Below are positions 6,245 to 6,432 of a stretch of DNA of 6,432 bases, piece by piece; the first letter of the stretch is position 1; each line of letters starts with the position of its first letter. Below the pieces are notes generated by a model. That model did not search any database. It was not told the origin of the DNA and saw nothing but the letters and a program-made list of their open reading frames with translations. Origin of the DNA: Gemmatimonadaceae bacterium (GTDB lineage Bacteria > Gemmatimonadota > Gemmatimonadetes > Gemmatimonadales > Gemmatimonadaceae); assembly GCA_013816695.1 (NCBI GenBank), contig JACDDZ010000098.1:1-6432 (forward strand). Reading direction: 5' to 3'. The translations under genes and the position numbers were made by a program.

Positions 6245-6432
6245 CTCTGGACCGGATTCACGAATTCGCTCTGCTCGAGCAGGTTTGCAATTCGCTGGTC
6301 ATACGTGTGAAATCTGCGCGCGAACTGCTCGCCCTCTGCCTGAATGCGCTTTCGCTCGGCCTCATCTTTCAGATAATACGAAATCTGCGAAAGGCATGAG
6401 TCGACATCATCGTACCATGCGCAGTGCTCCCC
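6241..6432 (-). CDS. CgeB-like glycosyltransferase, C-terminal end, truncated by window edge
   Basis: Sixty-three codons plus the stop (TGA at 6241-6243) of a gene that begins beyond the right edge. The visible tail reads GEHCAWYDDVDSCLSQISYY, then LKDEAERKRIQAEGEQFARRFHTYDQRI (from about the 21st visible residue). This is the pattern at the end of the Glyco_trans_1_2 (CgeB/DUF3880-type) glycosyltransferases: a Y-D-D acidic turn after the donor-binding EX7E region, a 'yyL+d..er..i...G' helix and the closing 'HTY..R' helix. The catalytic part is not visible, so the family is inferred from this tail only. It overlaps the GT4 gene start by 4 bp, making it the upstream gene in the same operon and a second sugar-transfer enzyme of the presumed envelope-glycan pathway. 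Confidence 0.72.
   Translation of the reverse strand, partial: GEHCAWYDDVDSCLSQISYYLKDEAERKRIQAEGEQFARRFHTYDQRIANLLEQSEFVNPVQR

Larger units (their letters stand above)
2111..6432 (-). other. Probable single transcription unit: envelope glycan/lipid operon with permease and sugar dehydrogenase
   Basis: Five same-strand genes run with almost no spacing: ATGA overlaps at 6241-6244, 5063-5066 and 3259-3262, and an 11-bp gap at 4129-4139. No internal promoter or terminator was recognised. The overlaps, together with weak ribosome-binding sites at the GT4 and acyltransferase starts, suggest translational coupling. The operon promoter must lie right of the window. At its 3' end the transcript would run into the TPR-like remnant and the tail of convergent tyrS; no strong intrinsic terminator is visible there. 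Confidence 0.65.

Noticed and set aside
1..6432. CRISPR arrays, tRNA/rRNA genes, insertion sequences, toxin-antitoxin or defence genes
   Set aside because: No regularly spaced repeats, tRNA-like cloverleaf, transposase motif or terminal inverted repeat was seen; nearly all DNA is accounted for by housekeeping and envelope genes.

Overview
The window comes from a Gram-negative (diderm) bacterium. A lipid A-type acyltransferase, two glycosyltransferases of the envelope type and a Sec-exported lipoprotein all point to an outer membrane. G+C looks to be in the upper 50s by eye. The gene mix would fit a soil lineage such as Gemmatimonadota, but that placement is a guess from general style, not from a diagnostic marker.

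Layout. On the left, a class A penicillin-binding protein (minus strand, cut by the window edge) and tyrosyl-tRNA synthetase (plus strand) diverge from start codons only 14 bp apart. tyrS ends at 1968. Its stop codon directly abuts the stop codon of a short orphan reading frame on the minus strand (1969-2118), which looks like the last TPR-like helices of a protein whose front is missing.

From about 2111 to the right edge everything is on the minus strand and tightly packed. In the order of transcription: the C-terminus of a CgeB-like glycosyltransferase (partial, right edge), a GT4 glycosyltransferase, an LpxL/HtrB-like acyltransferase, a lone DppC/OppC-type ABC permease, and a PQQ-type soluble sugar dehydrogenase lipoprotein. 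Three of the four junctions are 4-bp ATGA stop/start overlaps; the fourth is an 11-bp gap with a clear Shine-Dalgarno sequence. This suggests one operon with translational coupling.

The first three genes of that operon make sense together as lipopolysaccharide or other envelope-glycolipid assembly: sugar transfer followed by secondary acylation. The permease and the sugar dehydrogenase are less obvious partners. The permease has no partner permease, ATPase or binding protein in the window. The dehydrogenase sits exactly where the front half of the TPR-like gene would be expected, so it may have replaced that gene's 5' part.

I see no RNA genes, CRISPR array, insertion sequence, prophage or toxin-antitoxin module, and no stretch over 300 bp without a gene. 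I do not see an obviously new biological system here. The most informative anomaly is the broken TPR-like tail and the junction that created it.
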